Below, in pieces: positions 18,232 through 27,600 of a DNA stretch of 64,000 nt. The notes beneath the pieces are model-generated. The model was not told the DNA's origin and did no database searches. It saw nothing but the letters and a program-made list of their open reading frames with translations. How positions within the stretch are numbered: the stretch's first letter is position 1; each line of letters starts with the position of its first letter. The DNA comes from Actinomyces sp. ph3 (GTDB lineage Bacteria > Actinomycetota > Actinomycetes > Actinomycetales > Actinomycetaceae), in NCBI RefSeq assembly GCF_000308055.1, contig NZ_CAGY01000005.1:62001-126000 (forward strand), given 5' to 3'. Position numbers and translations under genes: made by a program.

Positions 18232-18783
18232 GTGGTAATGATCGAGTTTGCTGGCGGAGAGTACAATGCAACCGCAAATACCTTGCAACAGGTTTCCGGT
18301 GAATTGCAAGGCGCAAAAATTGATGACTTGTCCGAGGCTGTAGAGTCTTCAATGAAGGGCGCCGATTCGATCGCGACGGCAACTAGGATAGAGGGCCGCT
18401 ACATATCTCTTCTTATCACGCATTCTAGGGCTCTCGAGGAGCTCGCTCGAGCTGCGCATGCAGCCGGTGTCAACCTTGCTCAGACCGAAGCTAGCAATAC
18501 CCAGCAGGCCAATGCTCAGGGCCAGGCCGCTCTTGCAGGGACAGTGGGAGCGACCCCAAGTCTGGCAAGATATGCTGAACAAGCATCGGCGCTCAATGGT
18601 TCTTCCAGAGGTCCGCTGCGTGATGGGTATCCGGGGCCAACCTTGCCGACGACTGCGGGTGGCGCTCAACCTGAAATGCCCGTTTATAGACCTGGGCAGG
18701 GAATGCCGCCTTATGCGCCATCTCCTGCTACGCAAGGTCCTGTTCCTCACCCATCGCCCTCACCTACTCCTGTCGCACAGTGA
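18232..18783 (+). CDS. Small helical T7SS-linked protein with Pro-rich tail, unknown function
   Basis: The 183-residue product is not a clear family member. Residues 1-110 look helical and resemble the size and pattern of WXG100-like proteins, but no WXG motif is present. The remainder is rich in Pro, Gly and Ala (PAPSPATQGPVPHPSPSPTP-like) and disordered. Location directly after the WXG100 pair suggests a substrate, chaperone or partner of the T7SS. The GTG at 18232 was chosen because a GAGGGG site lies about nine bases upstream; the ATG at 18238 is a possible alternative. No signal peptide. Confidence 0.7.
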   Translation: MVMIEFAGGEYNATANTLQQVSGELQGAKIDDLSEAVESSMKGADSIATATRIEGRYISLLITHSRALEELARAAHAAGVNLAQTEASNTQQANAQGQAALAGTVGATPSLARYAEQASALNGSSRGPLRDGYPGPTLPTTAGGAQPEMPVYRPGQGMPPYAPSPATQGPVPHPSPSPTPVAQ

Positions 18784-18883
18784 AGCTAGAGGCCTGAAGG
18801 CACAAAAATGGCGTTATCAGTTGTAAAGTCGCGGGCTCAAAACGGCTCGAACGCTCTCTATCGGCAGGTAGGTTGGGATTAAA

Positions 18884-19378
18884 ATGAATTACTGGGATGG
18901 AGAACTCCCGCTAGCGCAGCGCCAGTCAATTGAGGCGTTTCAGCGCGTTGAGGAGCCGAGGATTCTTGAGTTTCGTCGTCGTCTTGCCGAGGTTGGTGGC
19001 GGTGAGTGGGTTGCGCGTAGTTTCGGGTCGAGTATTTCGAAGTGGGATGATGATTCGGCTGGTTTTGCGCAGGATTCTTGGGAGTTGCAGGGGCAGATGA
19101 GTGCTGGTCCTTTTGTTGCTATTCCTGTGATTGAGAGGATTGGTCGGGAGGTCTTGTCTGAGATTTATCCCGATTATGAGTTGGGTTCTGATAAGGGTGG
19201 GGTTCGTCAGTTGTCGTGGAGTGACCCTCATAACGGTGGCTTCTTGTATGTGACTGTTCATGAGGGGAAGGCGACGTTGATGCGTTATCAGACGGGGTTG
19301 CGCCCTTCTGATGGGACGACTGAGAACCCTCGTGATTTCATTCCCGGCCGCGTCGAAATCGACATCCCAGAGGACTAA
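18884..19378 (+). CDS. Signal-less paralogue of the lipoprotein at 21075 (DUF4853-like), unknown function
   Basis: The 164-residue product matches the mature part of the lipoprotein encoded at 21075-21698 over almost its whole length. Shared blocks include YWDG-LP, QRQSI-AFQR, SDK-GVRQLSW and LMRYQTGLRPSDGTT. The copy lacks the signal peptide and lipobox; an in-frame TAG at 18869 shows that none can be added. Homology begins at the Tyr-Trp-Asp-Gly start of the mature domain. Codon use is odd: third positions in 18960-19330 are nearly all T or G, unlike neighbours rich in C. The gene stops two bases before the hydrolase gene. The product would be cytosolic, perhaps an immunity-type or vestigial copy. 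The DUF4853 name is from memory. Confidence 0.65.
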   Translation: MNYWDGELPLAQRQSIEAFQRVEEPRILEFRRRLAEVGGGEWVARSFGSSISKWDDDSAGFAQDSWELQGQMSAGPFVAIPVIERIGREVLSEIYPDYELGSDKGGVRQLSWSDPHNGGFLYVTVHEGKATLMRYQTGLRPSDGTTENPRDFIPGRVEIDIPED

Positions 19379-19380
19379 AG

Positions 19381-21075
19381 ATGTCTGTGCAATGGAGCCA
19401 AGTGAAGACCTGGTCGTCTTCCGGTTTGAGTGCCTATTCGGGGACCGTTTCCTCGAAGCGTGATCGCGTTCTTCAACAGGTAGCGTCGATTCAAAAGAAC
19501 ATTTCTGGTTTTCAGGGGCAGGGCGATACGGCAGACGCTCTGCGTACAGCCATGGGAACTGCGCATACAGCGCTCTCAACTCTGGCTGATGATTTGGCGG
19601 AAGTCTGCGATGCTTTAGACGCTGCAGTACCAAATATCGAGCAGGTAATGGAGGCAGTAAAGACAGCTGAGTCAACCGCCTCGTCGATGCAGTGCACGAT
19701 CGATGAAAATGGCAAACCGACCTGTCATTACTCTGGCCAAGAGTCGAATTCCTATCGGCAAGTTGCCGAGGCGTCAGTTGCAGGGAAGATTACTGAAGCA
19801 ATTGCACTTGCGAGCTATGCAGATGAGTCGCTCAACCGGGCATTAGGGAAAGTTGGTACACCTGGAAGTACTTCAAGTGCATCGGGTCAAGGCACTCATA
19901 AGCTGTCGAAGAGCGAGCAGGAGCGATTTAAGAATATGTCTCCTGAGGAACGCGCTGACTACTGGTCGAAACAGTCTTATGAACAGAAGCAATACCTGTG
20001 CGATCACTATCCAGAGATGGTTGGTAATGCTGATGGTGTCGAGGGGTGGGCAAGAGACCGCGCCAATCGGATTAATCTGAGCGAAAAGAAACTTGCGGCG
20101 GAAAAGGAAGTCGAAGCGCTCAAAGTAGCTGTTAATGACCCACAACAGGCATCATTGAAACAGAAGAATCAGGAAGCGCTGACCAAAGCCGAACACGCGG
20201 TTGAGGCATACAGCAAGATTAAATCGTCATTAGGTAACGGCATCAGTCTTGAGGACTATCAGCATGGGAAGAAGGGTGATCCGATTTCCCTGCTGACGCT
20301 GCAAGATGATGGACGTCGTGTGAAAGCTGCTGTTGCCCAGGGCGATGTTGATAATGCCAAACACGTCAGCACCTTTGTTCCTGGTATTGGGACGACCGTC
20401 GAGGGCAGCCTCCATAACTATATCCGTCAGGCAGGAAACCTGCGTCAGGCTGCAGCCGATCAAGGCAATATGCCTCTGAAGGACGTCGCGACGATCTCGT
20501 GGCTTGGCTACGACGCTCCCGGTGAACCCAAATTTGAGAATTTAGGCGATATTGCCTCACCTAATCTCGCGAAGGAGGGCTCGGATCGTTTGGCGGGCTT
20601 CCTGACCGGTATGCAGGCTTCTCGTGAACACGGCGCAGGCGACGCGCATATGTCTCTTGTTGGTCACTCCTACGGATCAACCACCTCTGGTATGGCGGCA
20701 ACGAAGGTTAAATCGGGTGTTATCGACGATTTGGTCCTTTTCGGTTCGCCGGGTATGGGAACCTTTAACCCCTCCGATCTTCACGTTGACGAGGGACATC
20801 GCTGGGTGTCAGGTGTCCCTAATGGAGACTGGGTTCAGGGCGTTGGTTCACGGTTTAGGAAGAAGATCGGCTTTGGGGGACTTGGTAAGAACCCCATGGA
20901 CGATGATTCGACCTTCACACACCTGTCCGGTGATGCGACAGGATACGAGGGGTATAACCATGACGCGAAACCTAATAGACTGCGGCGCTTCGATACCTCG
21001 AACCATAGCGTCTACCTGGAAAAGGGAACTGAGACCCTGCAAGATATTGGCCGAGTTGTCGCAGGGGTGAAGTAG
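19381..21075 (+). CDS. Alpha/beta hydrolase (DUF1023/Abhydrolase_8-like) with N-terminal helical T7SS-type domain
   Basis: The protein has 564 residues. About 1-150 form a helical region like the N-termini of T7SS substrates, with a central coiled region up to 320. The C-terminal part is an alpha/beta hydrolase of the DUF1023 type: SWLGYDAPGEP, then the nucleophile elbow GHSYGS (Ser430), DLVLFGSPG and a late His in NHSVYLE. There is no signal peptide, which fits export by T7SS. It lies between two related proteins of unknown function (18884 and 21075) with almost no spacing, so the three form one unit. The likely role is a secreted esterase/lipase effector with dedicated partners; that role is inferred from layout. 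Confidence 0.82.
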   Translation: MSVQWSQVKTWSSSGLSAYSGTVSSKRDRVLQQVASIQKNISGFQGQGDTADALRTAMGTAHTALSTLADDLAEVCDALDAAVPNIEQVMEAVKTAESTASSMQCTIDENGKPTCHYSGQESNSYRQVAEASVAGKITEAIALASYADESLNRALGKVGTPGSTSSASGQGTHKLSKSEQERFKNMSPEERADYWSKQSYEQKQYLCDHYPEMVGNADGVEGWARDRANRINLSEKKLAAEKEVEALKVAVNDPQQASLKQKNQEALTKAEHAVEAYSKIKSSLGNGISLEDYQHGKKGDPISLLTLQDDGRRVKAAVAQGDVDNAKHVSTFVPGIGTTVEGSLHNYIRQAGNLRQAAADQGNMPLKDVATISWLGYDAPGEPKFENLGDIASPNLAKEGSDRLAGFLTGMQASREHGAGDAHMSLVGHSYGSTTSGMAATKVKSGVIDDLVLFGSPGMGTFNPSDLHVDEGHRWVSGVPNGDWVQGVGSRFRKKIGFGGLGKNPMDDDSTFTHLSGDATGYEGYNHDAKPNRLRRFDTSNHSVYLEKGTETLQDIGRVVAGVK

Positions 21076-21698
21076 TGAGTAATCGGGGTATTGTCCGCGC
21101 GTGTGCGGTACTTGGAGTGGCAACGATTGCTTTGAGTGCATGCTCTATCGGAGGAACGGGCACTAACCAGTCCACTGCCACATCCACCCCGACTGTCAAG
21201 AAGGCTGTCTACTGGGATGGAAGCCTTCCCTTTGAGCAGCGACAGTCAATCCAGGCATTTCAGCGCGATGAAGAGCCTAAGATCCTTGAGTTCCGCAATC
21301 GCTTGGCAGAGGTTGGCGGAGGCCCCTGGGAAGCTCGCAGTTACGGTTCGGAAATCAACGGAGAGACGGACAAGTCTTCAGGTAGTGAGCAACCAGCATG
21401 GGAGCTTATTGGGCAGAGCACGGGAGGCCCCTACGTGCCTGTCGAGGAGGTTGAAAAGATCGGTCGTGAACTCTTGTCTGAAACGTATTCCGAGTACCAA
21501 TTAGGCTCGGATAAAGATGGGGTTCGGCAGCTTTCATGGAGTGATCCGGTTAATGGCGGGTTCCTCTACGTGACGGTTCATGAGGGCAAAGCCACCTTGA
21601 TGCGCTACCAGACGGGCTTGCGCCCTTCGGATGGGACGACTGCTAACCCTCGTGATTTCATCTCTGGGCGAGTCGATATCGATATCCCTGAGAAGTAG
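21075..21698 (+). CDS. Lipoprotein, DUF4853-like, unknown function
   Basis: The 207-residue protein has a lipoprotein signal with lipobox LSAC (Cys about 24), then a Ser/Thr-rich spacer and a compact domain of about 165 residues shared with the product of 18884-19378. The GTG start overlaps the stop of the hydrolase gene in TAGTG, so the two are translationally coupled. The domain has conserved features (QRQSIQAFQRDEEPKI, RQLSWSDPVNGGFLYVTVHE) but no recognisable active site. An envelope-side partner or protector against the neighbouring hydrolase would fit the arrangement; this is a guess from context. Confidence 0.75.
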   Translation: MSNRGIVRACAVLGVATIALSACSIGGTGTNQSTATSTPTVKKAVYWDGSLPFEQRQSIQAFQRDEEPKILEFRNRLAEVGGGPWEARSYGSEINGETDKSSGSEQPAWELIGQSTGGPYVPVEEVEKIGRELLSETYSEYQLGSDKDGVRQLSWSDPVNGGFLYVTVHEGKATLMRYQTGLRPSDGTTANPRDFISGRVDIDIPEK

Positions 21699-21700
21699 AT

Positions 21701-23086
21701 TTATCGACTAACCGACAACTTCCGCTCGCCCAGCAGAAGCACCGTACCCAGCGATACCTTGACGCGTTCACCGCGGGGGAGTCGCTGCGTGGTGCCATCG
21801 GGGGCCTGCAACCGCGTGCCATTCGCCGAGAAGGTGTCCTCGACCCACATCGCATCGCCATCGGCTGGTGCGACACGCAAGTGCGTGCGCGACAGGGAAC
21901 GCGTGGAATCAGCAATTGCTACTGCCCGTGCATCAGAATGCGTCTGTTCGGGAGCGCGTCCCAACACGATGGGAGCATTGACTTCGATTCGCTGTCCGTC
22001 ATCAACGATGATCGCCAGTGGCGCTGCCTGCGCAAATGCGGGGACAGAAGCCGGTGCGCTCGTTGCGGGAGCGGCCTGAGGGGCCACTGGCTGCGTATGA
22101 GTCCGCTGACCAGCGTTCTGCGGAGCGCTGCCGGCCTGCTGAGGTGTGCCAGCCTGGGGCATTGGCACCTGCGGAACTCGTGGCATTGCAGAGGCTGTGC
22201 TGTGGCGCGGGGGAGTGGGAACCTTGGGCGCGGCCGGAGTCTGTGCAGCTTGCTGCGTAGGCATGGGCGCGGGCATCTCGCTGAGGACCTGGCTGGGAGC
22301 CTCGGGCATCGGTGATGGTGCTGGTAGGTCGCCTACAGGAACTCCCGCTGGCGGAACACTCAAAACAGCAGGCTCGGAAGCAGGAACTTCGGGGGACGCA
22401 ACGCGCGGCCCTGCCCACTGATGTGCCGGGGCAAGTGCGGCGGGATCCATTCCCTGAGGCTGTGCAGGTGCGGCCCCAACCCCAGCCGAGGCCTCGGCAA
22501 ACGAGGGGGAAAGCTGCTGGGAATAAGCGGGAGCGCCGGCGTCTGTGCGGCCAGCGCGGACGTCAAGGTTCCCCATCCCGCAGACGCGGTCAACCCAGGT
22601 TTGGCCATCTCGGGCAATAACCCAAGTGACGGCCGGTCCAACGACAGTCGCGTGCAAGAGCAGCATGATCAGGCTGTGCGCGCTCTGGCGAGCCAAGCCG
22701 GGGGCGTGACCGGCCTCGGGACCTGCATCGGTGGCTACGGGTGCCATTGAAATTGCGGCCACTTGCATGACGAAAGCGCCGGGAGTCCGTCCCGAATGGG
22801 CGCGAATCAGAGTGCCAACGATCCATGTCTCAAGCGCAACGATCACTGCAATGGCGATCGAGGGATAGAACCACCATGAAAGCGCGGTAATTGCGACAAG
22901 ACATGCAAGGTCAATGAGGTAGGCGGTAACCAGAGCGCCACCGTTCGCGGGCGCTGAATATGTCACCCTGGGCTGGGGGAGGCCTCGCTGGACACTACCT
23001 TGTTGAGCAACGGCCAGATGAGCCGGGTCCACACCTTTTGCCTGAGAAACGGGGACCTGGACTGGGGTAATGCGAAGCTCACTCAT
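21701..23086 (-). CDS. RDD-family membrane protein with C-terminal FHA domain
   Basis: This 461-residue protein starts with an RDD-like membrane domain (about 45-180; helices AYLIDLACLVAITALSW, then IAIAVIVALETWIVGTLI). A long Pro/Ala/Gln-rich linker follows (about 180-350), then an FHA domain (about 355-461) with the expected Gly-Arg (VLGRAP), Ser-x-x-His (SRTH) and Asn-Gly (SANGT) motifs. FHA domains bind phosphothreonine, so the kinase at 11290 is a plausible partner. Its ATG overlaps the stop of the EccD-like gene by four bases, so the two belong together. It ends convergently, two bases from the lipoprotein gene. Confidence 0.85.
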   Translation of the reverse strand: MSELRITPVQVPVSQAKGVDPAHLAVAQQGSVQRGLPQPRVTYSAPANGGALVTAYLIDLACLVAITALSWWFYPSIAIAVIVALETWIVGTLIRAHSGRTPGAFVMQVAAISMAPVATDAGPEAGHAPGLARQSAHSLIMLLLHATVVGPAVTWVIARDGQTWVDRVCGMGNLDVRAGRTDAGAPAYSQQLSPSFAEASAGVGAAPAQPQGMDPAALAPAHQWAGPRVASPEVPASEPAVLSVPPAGVPVGDLPAPSPMPEAPSQVLSEMPAPMPTQQAAQTPAAPKVPTPPRHSTASAMPRVPQVPMPQAGTPQQAGSAPQNAGQRTHTQPVAPQAAPATSAPASVPAFAQAAPLAIIVDDGQRIEVNAPIVLGRAPEQTHSDARAVAIADSTRSLSRTHLRVAPADGDAMWVEDTFSANGTRLQAPDGTTQRLPRGERVKVSLGTVLLLGERKLSVSR

Positions 23087-24474
23087 GATGCCACCTGTCG
23101 AACGAGTTCAAAAAGATCCGCGGCGAAGAACGCGGCAGGGAAAACAACAGTCAATGACAGTGCTTGGAAAATATCGGTAAAGCGCCCAATAAGTGCGGAT
23201 TGTTCTTTGCCTGAACGCAGGCGAGTCCACAGAAGAGAAACGCAACCGATGAAGACAAGAACAGCTGCTGCAATGGGAGTGCCAAGAAGGGCTCGGGAAG
23301 CGGGGGAAATGAGCAGCGTTGCAAGCAAAATGACCGCTCCCACGCGGGGAACAACTCGCGAGGAAGCCCAGCGGCGCTCGCGGGGAACAACGACCAGCGC
23401 AATGACTGATGCACATACCAGCACCAGCGAGGCGATCTGCTGCCACGAATGAATCCCGATCATTGAGTAGATCACGGGAACCGCAACAATGATCAGGCCC
23501 AGACCAAGGTATTGGACCAATCGAGTACGTGAGGTCGCATCAGTGACGGTGCGGTTGACGCGGCGGCCGGTAATGCGCGAAGGAGAGGGAACCTCGGGTG
23601 CGCGGACAGTGGGCGCGGAGGTCGTCACTAGCGGCATATCCAGCAGCTGGGTCGCGGGTATCCGTACTGACAAGCTGGGCGAGGCGGTGATTGCGCATAC
23701 CGCGCAGGCGATTGCGAAGGGCGCAACTCTGGTGAGGGAAGCATTGAGATAGGTCAAGACAGTCGCGCTTGCCGTGAGAACGCCCCAACTGAGCGCGTGT
23801 GCGCTTGTGAGGGGAGTGGGACGCCAGAGCCAGAGTCCAAGTGCAACGCCGGTTGCTCCCCACAGAGGGAAGAGAAGTGCGGCGACCTGCGACATCGTGG
23901 AGATTTGCGAGGCCTCAAGATAGATTCCTGCGCTTCCCAGAGCGGGGAGGATACCAAGGAAAGAGAGCCCCGCGCCGAGTGTCCATCCGGACAACAATCC
24001 GGCGTTGGAGTGGACGCGTTTTTGGTAGAGGACGACAAGGCAAAGAGCAAGTGAGAGGACACCGATTGTCAAAGGCGCCCACCACGGCACGCCCGCAATG
24101 ATGGTCAATAGCTGAGCGAAAAGAGTGCAGAAGATCAGGACCGCGTCCATTGCAAATGCCAGCAGGGCGCAGATGCTCAGAGCAAGGGAAGGGCGGAACC
24201 AGGGGTCGGAAGCTCGCTCAATTGCGCGTTGTTCTTGACGCTGGCGCTCGCGGCCAGAGGTAATGGAGATGAGGACTCCCTGGGGAAGGTCAGTCCCCAA
24301 GACCGCGCCAAGATTAAGAGGACGGCCGTCGGCACCGGTGATTTGCAGGCTTGGATCGCTTGAATCGATATCAAGCATGGAGAGTAGGCCAGTGACCGTT
24401 GTTCCCAGCGGAACAACCAAATCTTTGACGCCGGAAGCGTCGGTGACGGTTACCGCTGCCTGTTTCTGGGTCAC
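23083..24474 (-). CDS. Second EccD-like T7SS membrane protein
   Basis: The 463-residue product has a ubiquitin-like N-terminus of about 80 residues (VTVTDASGVKDLVVPLGTT), a charged linker (ERQRQEQRAIERASDPWF) and then some eleven membrane helices. This is the EccD layout, though similarity to the EccD encoded at 15941-17251 is low by eye. The GTG start has a strong GGAGGAGG site. The gene is divergent from eccC and coupled to the RDD/FHA gene. A role as the partner of the first EccD in a heteromeric membrane complex is possible. A distinct YukD-fused transporter cannot be excluded. Confidence 0.78.
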   Translation of the reverse strand: MTQKQAAVTVTDASGVKDLVVPLGTTVTGLLSMLDIDSSDPSLQITGADGRPLNLGAVLGTDLPQGVLISITSGRERQRQEQRAIERASDPWFRPSLALSICALLAFAMDAVLIFCTLFAQLLTIIAGVPWWAPLTIGVLSLALCLVVLYQKRVHSNAGLLSGWTLGAGLSFLGILPALGSAGIYLEASQISTMSQVAALLFPLWGATGVALGLWLWRPTPLTSAHALSWGVLTASATVLTYLNASLTRVAPFAIACAVCAITASPSLSVRIPATQLLDMPLVTTSAPTVRAPEVPSPSRITGRRVNRTVTDATSRTRLVQYLGLGLIIVAVPVIYSMIGIHSWQQIASLVLVCASVIALVVVPRERRWASSRVVPRVGAVILLATLLISPASRALLGTPIAAAVLVFIGCVSLLWTRLRSGKEQSALIGRFTDIFQALSLTVVFPAAFFAADLFELVRQVAS

Positions 24475-24679
24475 GCCTCCTCCTTCATGCGGTTGTGCCG
24501 GGAATTGTCCTCGGTGCCGATCCGGCTATTGATCCGCTGAGGTTCTTTCACCGATTCTGTTCAAAAGTCATCATTCAGACTACCTGACCAGATCAGTGCC
24601 ATGCCACGACTGCTCGTGCTACAAGCTAGGATACATACAGAAATGAAGGAAAACGGGAGATTGCACTCCAGGAGACTGT

Positions 24680-27600
24680 ATGGCCGTCAATGAAATGGAA
24701 GCCCCCGAGCTCCCCAGCGGTGAAATCGCTGTAGAAAAGCCACCCAGCCAGGTTGAAGCCGGCGGTATGGGTTCGATCCTTGCTACCGCGATCCCCATGA
24801 TGGGCTCCATGGGTGTCATGGTCATCATGGCGCTGACTCAGGGGCAGAACACGCGAATGCTTCTGATGGCGGGCGGCATGGTCTTCATGATGCTCTCCAT
24901 GGTTGGTTTCAACATCTACCGCCAGGTCTCGCAGTACCGTAACAAGGTCAACTCCCAGCGTCGCGAATACCTCTCCTACCTGTCAGAGACTCGAACCAGC
25001 GTGCGTAATATTGCCGCGAAGCAGCGAATCTTCATGCAGTGGTACCTGCCTGAGCCGGACTCGCTGGTGCTTTTAGCCGAAGAAGGCTCGCGCCTGTGGG
25101 AACGCGAAGTGGGCGACGATACTTCTGTCTCCACTCGAATCGGAACGTCTGACCAGGAACTGGCCATGCGCTTGGTCGAACCCGATATTCCCCAGATGGC
25201 GAACCCCGATGTCGTCTGCCATTCGGCGATGCGCCGTTTCTTAGATGTCCACAAGACCGTTGAAGACCTTCCTTTCAGCCTGGACTTGGGTCAGTTCTCT
25301 CATGTCGAGGTCGCCGGTGATGGCGAGCGCGCTCGCGGAGAAGTCCGCTCGATGATCTGCCACCTTGCGGTTATGACGCCAGATTCGGCCCTGAAGATCG
25401 CGGTATTGACGACTCCCGAAAACCTCCCGAACTGGGAGTGGATGAAGTGGCTGCCTCATATCCGTTCCGCAGAGGTCACTGACGCTCTGGGTGGTGCGCG
25501 TATGGTGTGCACCAGCTACGCCGAGCTCGAGGATCTCTTGGGTGAGGAAATGACGACCCGAGGCCACTTCCAGCCTCGAAATGACGCAAGCCCCTGGCCG
25601 CATTTGATCGTGATTACCGACGGTGCCGAGCTTCCTCCCGATTCGCACCTGGGCTCTATTGAGGGCTGCGCAGGCGTGACGATCATGAAGGTCCTGACCT
25701 CGTGGGGCATGTTCATGAACCCCACCGGTGTTCGTCTGCTTTTGCATCCCGCGAACGATGAGCACACCCCCATGGAAGTTCTGCTTCTTGAGGCAAAGCC
25801 AGTGCTCGCCAACGCCGACTACATGGGAATTCCTCAGGCCGAGGCCGTGGCCCGTCGCCTGACCCGCTTCCTGACCGCCGGTGGCAGGGATGCGGCAACC
25901 CCCGTCGGTAAGCCCGACCCCAAGCGTTCTCAAGACCTCATGGAATTGCTCAATATCGGCGATATTCGTGACTTCGATGCGGAACGGCAGTGGAAGCGCC
26001 GCAATGGCCGCGATCGTCTGCGCGTTCCCTTCGCTGTCACCCCCGAGGGTATTCCGGTTGTTTTGGACATTAAGGAAGCCGCCCAGCAGGGCATGGGCCC
26101 GCACGGCCTGCTGATCGGTGCGACCGGTTCCGGTAAGTCCGAGGTGCTGCGTACCTTGGTGCTTGCACTTGCGCTCACGCACTCTCCCGAGCAGCTGAAC
26201 TTCGTTCTGGTTGACTTCAAGGGTGGTGCGACCTTCGCCGGTATGTCAGACCTGCCTCACGTCTCTGCGATGATTTCAAACCTGGAGTCGGAGCTGTCTC
26301 TGGTTGACCGTATGGAAGATGCTCTTCATGGTGAAATGGTCCGTCGCCAAGAGATCCTGCGTGATGCCGGTAACTATGCAAATGTCACGGATTATGAAGC
26401 GGATCGTATAGCTGGGAAGCATGACTTCCCAGTCCTTCCGGCGCTCTTCATCATCCTTGACGAATTCTCTGAACTTCTGACCGCCAAGCCTGACTTTGGT
26501 GAGCTCTTCGTGGCAATTGGTCGTCTGGGCCGATCCTTGTCGATCCACATTCTTCTGTCCTCGCAGCGCTTGGAGTCCGGAAAGCTCAAGGGCTTGGATT
26601 CGCACCTGTCATACCGCATTGGTTTGAAGACCTTCTCGGCTTCGGAATCACGCGAGGTTCTGGGCGTGACGGACGCCTACGACCTTCCTCCCTACCCGGG
26701 CTCTGGTTTCCTCCAGCCGGGTACGGATCAGTTGATCCGCTTCCGCGCCTCCTACGTCGCAGCTCCGCCGCCGCCTCGTAGTGTGTTGCCCAGTTCGGGT
26801 TCCGAGGCCTCGCAGATCCGACTGCTTCCCTTCTCTTTGGGGGAGGTACTGGACAACACTCCCGAGGAAGAGGCAATTCCCGAGGGCGGCCTGGTTGCGC
26901 CCGGCGATGAGCGCTGGGAGGGGATGACCGAGATTGATATCGCGGTCGCGCGCATGAAGGGCAAGGGTATGCCTGCCCACCAGGTGTGGCTGCCTCCTTT
27001 GGATGTTCCCGACACCATGGATTCGCTCATGCCCGACTTGGCTGTGGATCCCGAACTCGGCCTCATCTCGCACGAATGGCGTGCGAAGGGACCGCTGCAC
27101 ATCCCCATGGGTATCGTCGACCTTCCGCACGAACAGCGGCGCGAGGTTTTGGAATACGACTTCGCCGGTGCTGGCGGTCACATGTCGATCTTGGGCGGCC
27201 CGCTCTCCGGTAAGTCCACGGCATTGCGCTCGATTGTCATGGCTCTGTCGCTGACCCATACGCCGAAGGAAGTCCAGTTCTTCGTTATCGATTTCTCGGG
27301 TACTTTTGCCGCTTTCGAGGGTGCCGCTCACGTCGCGGGTGTTGCCTCTCGAGAGGATGAGGACATCTTGAACCGTATGGTGTCCGAAATTGAAGGCATC
27401 ATTGAGGACCGAGCTGCTTACTTCCGTGCGAACCGTATCGACTCCATGGCGACCTATCGCCGAGGCCGCGCTCAGGGACGCTTTGACGATGGCTATGGCG
27501 ATATCTTCCTTGTCGTCGACGGCTGGGGAACATTGCGAAGTGATTTCTCGGACGCAGAAGACCGTATCCGTCTGATGGCCGAACGCGCGCTGTCTTTTGG

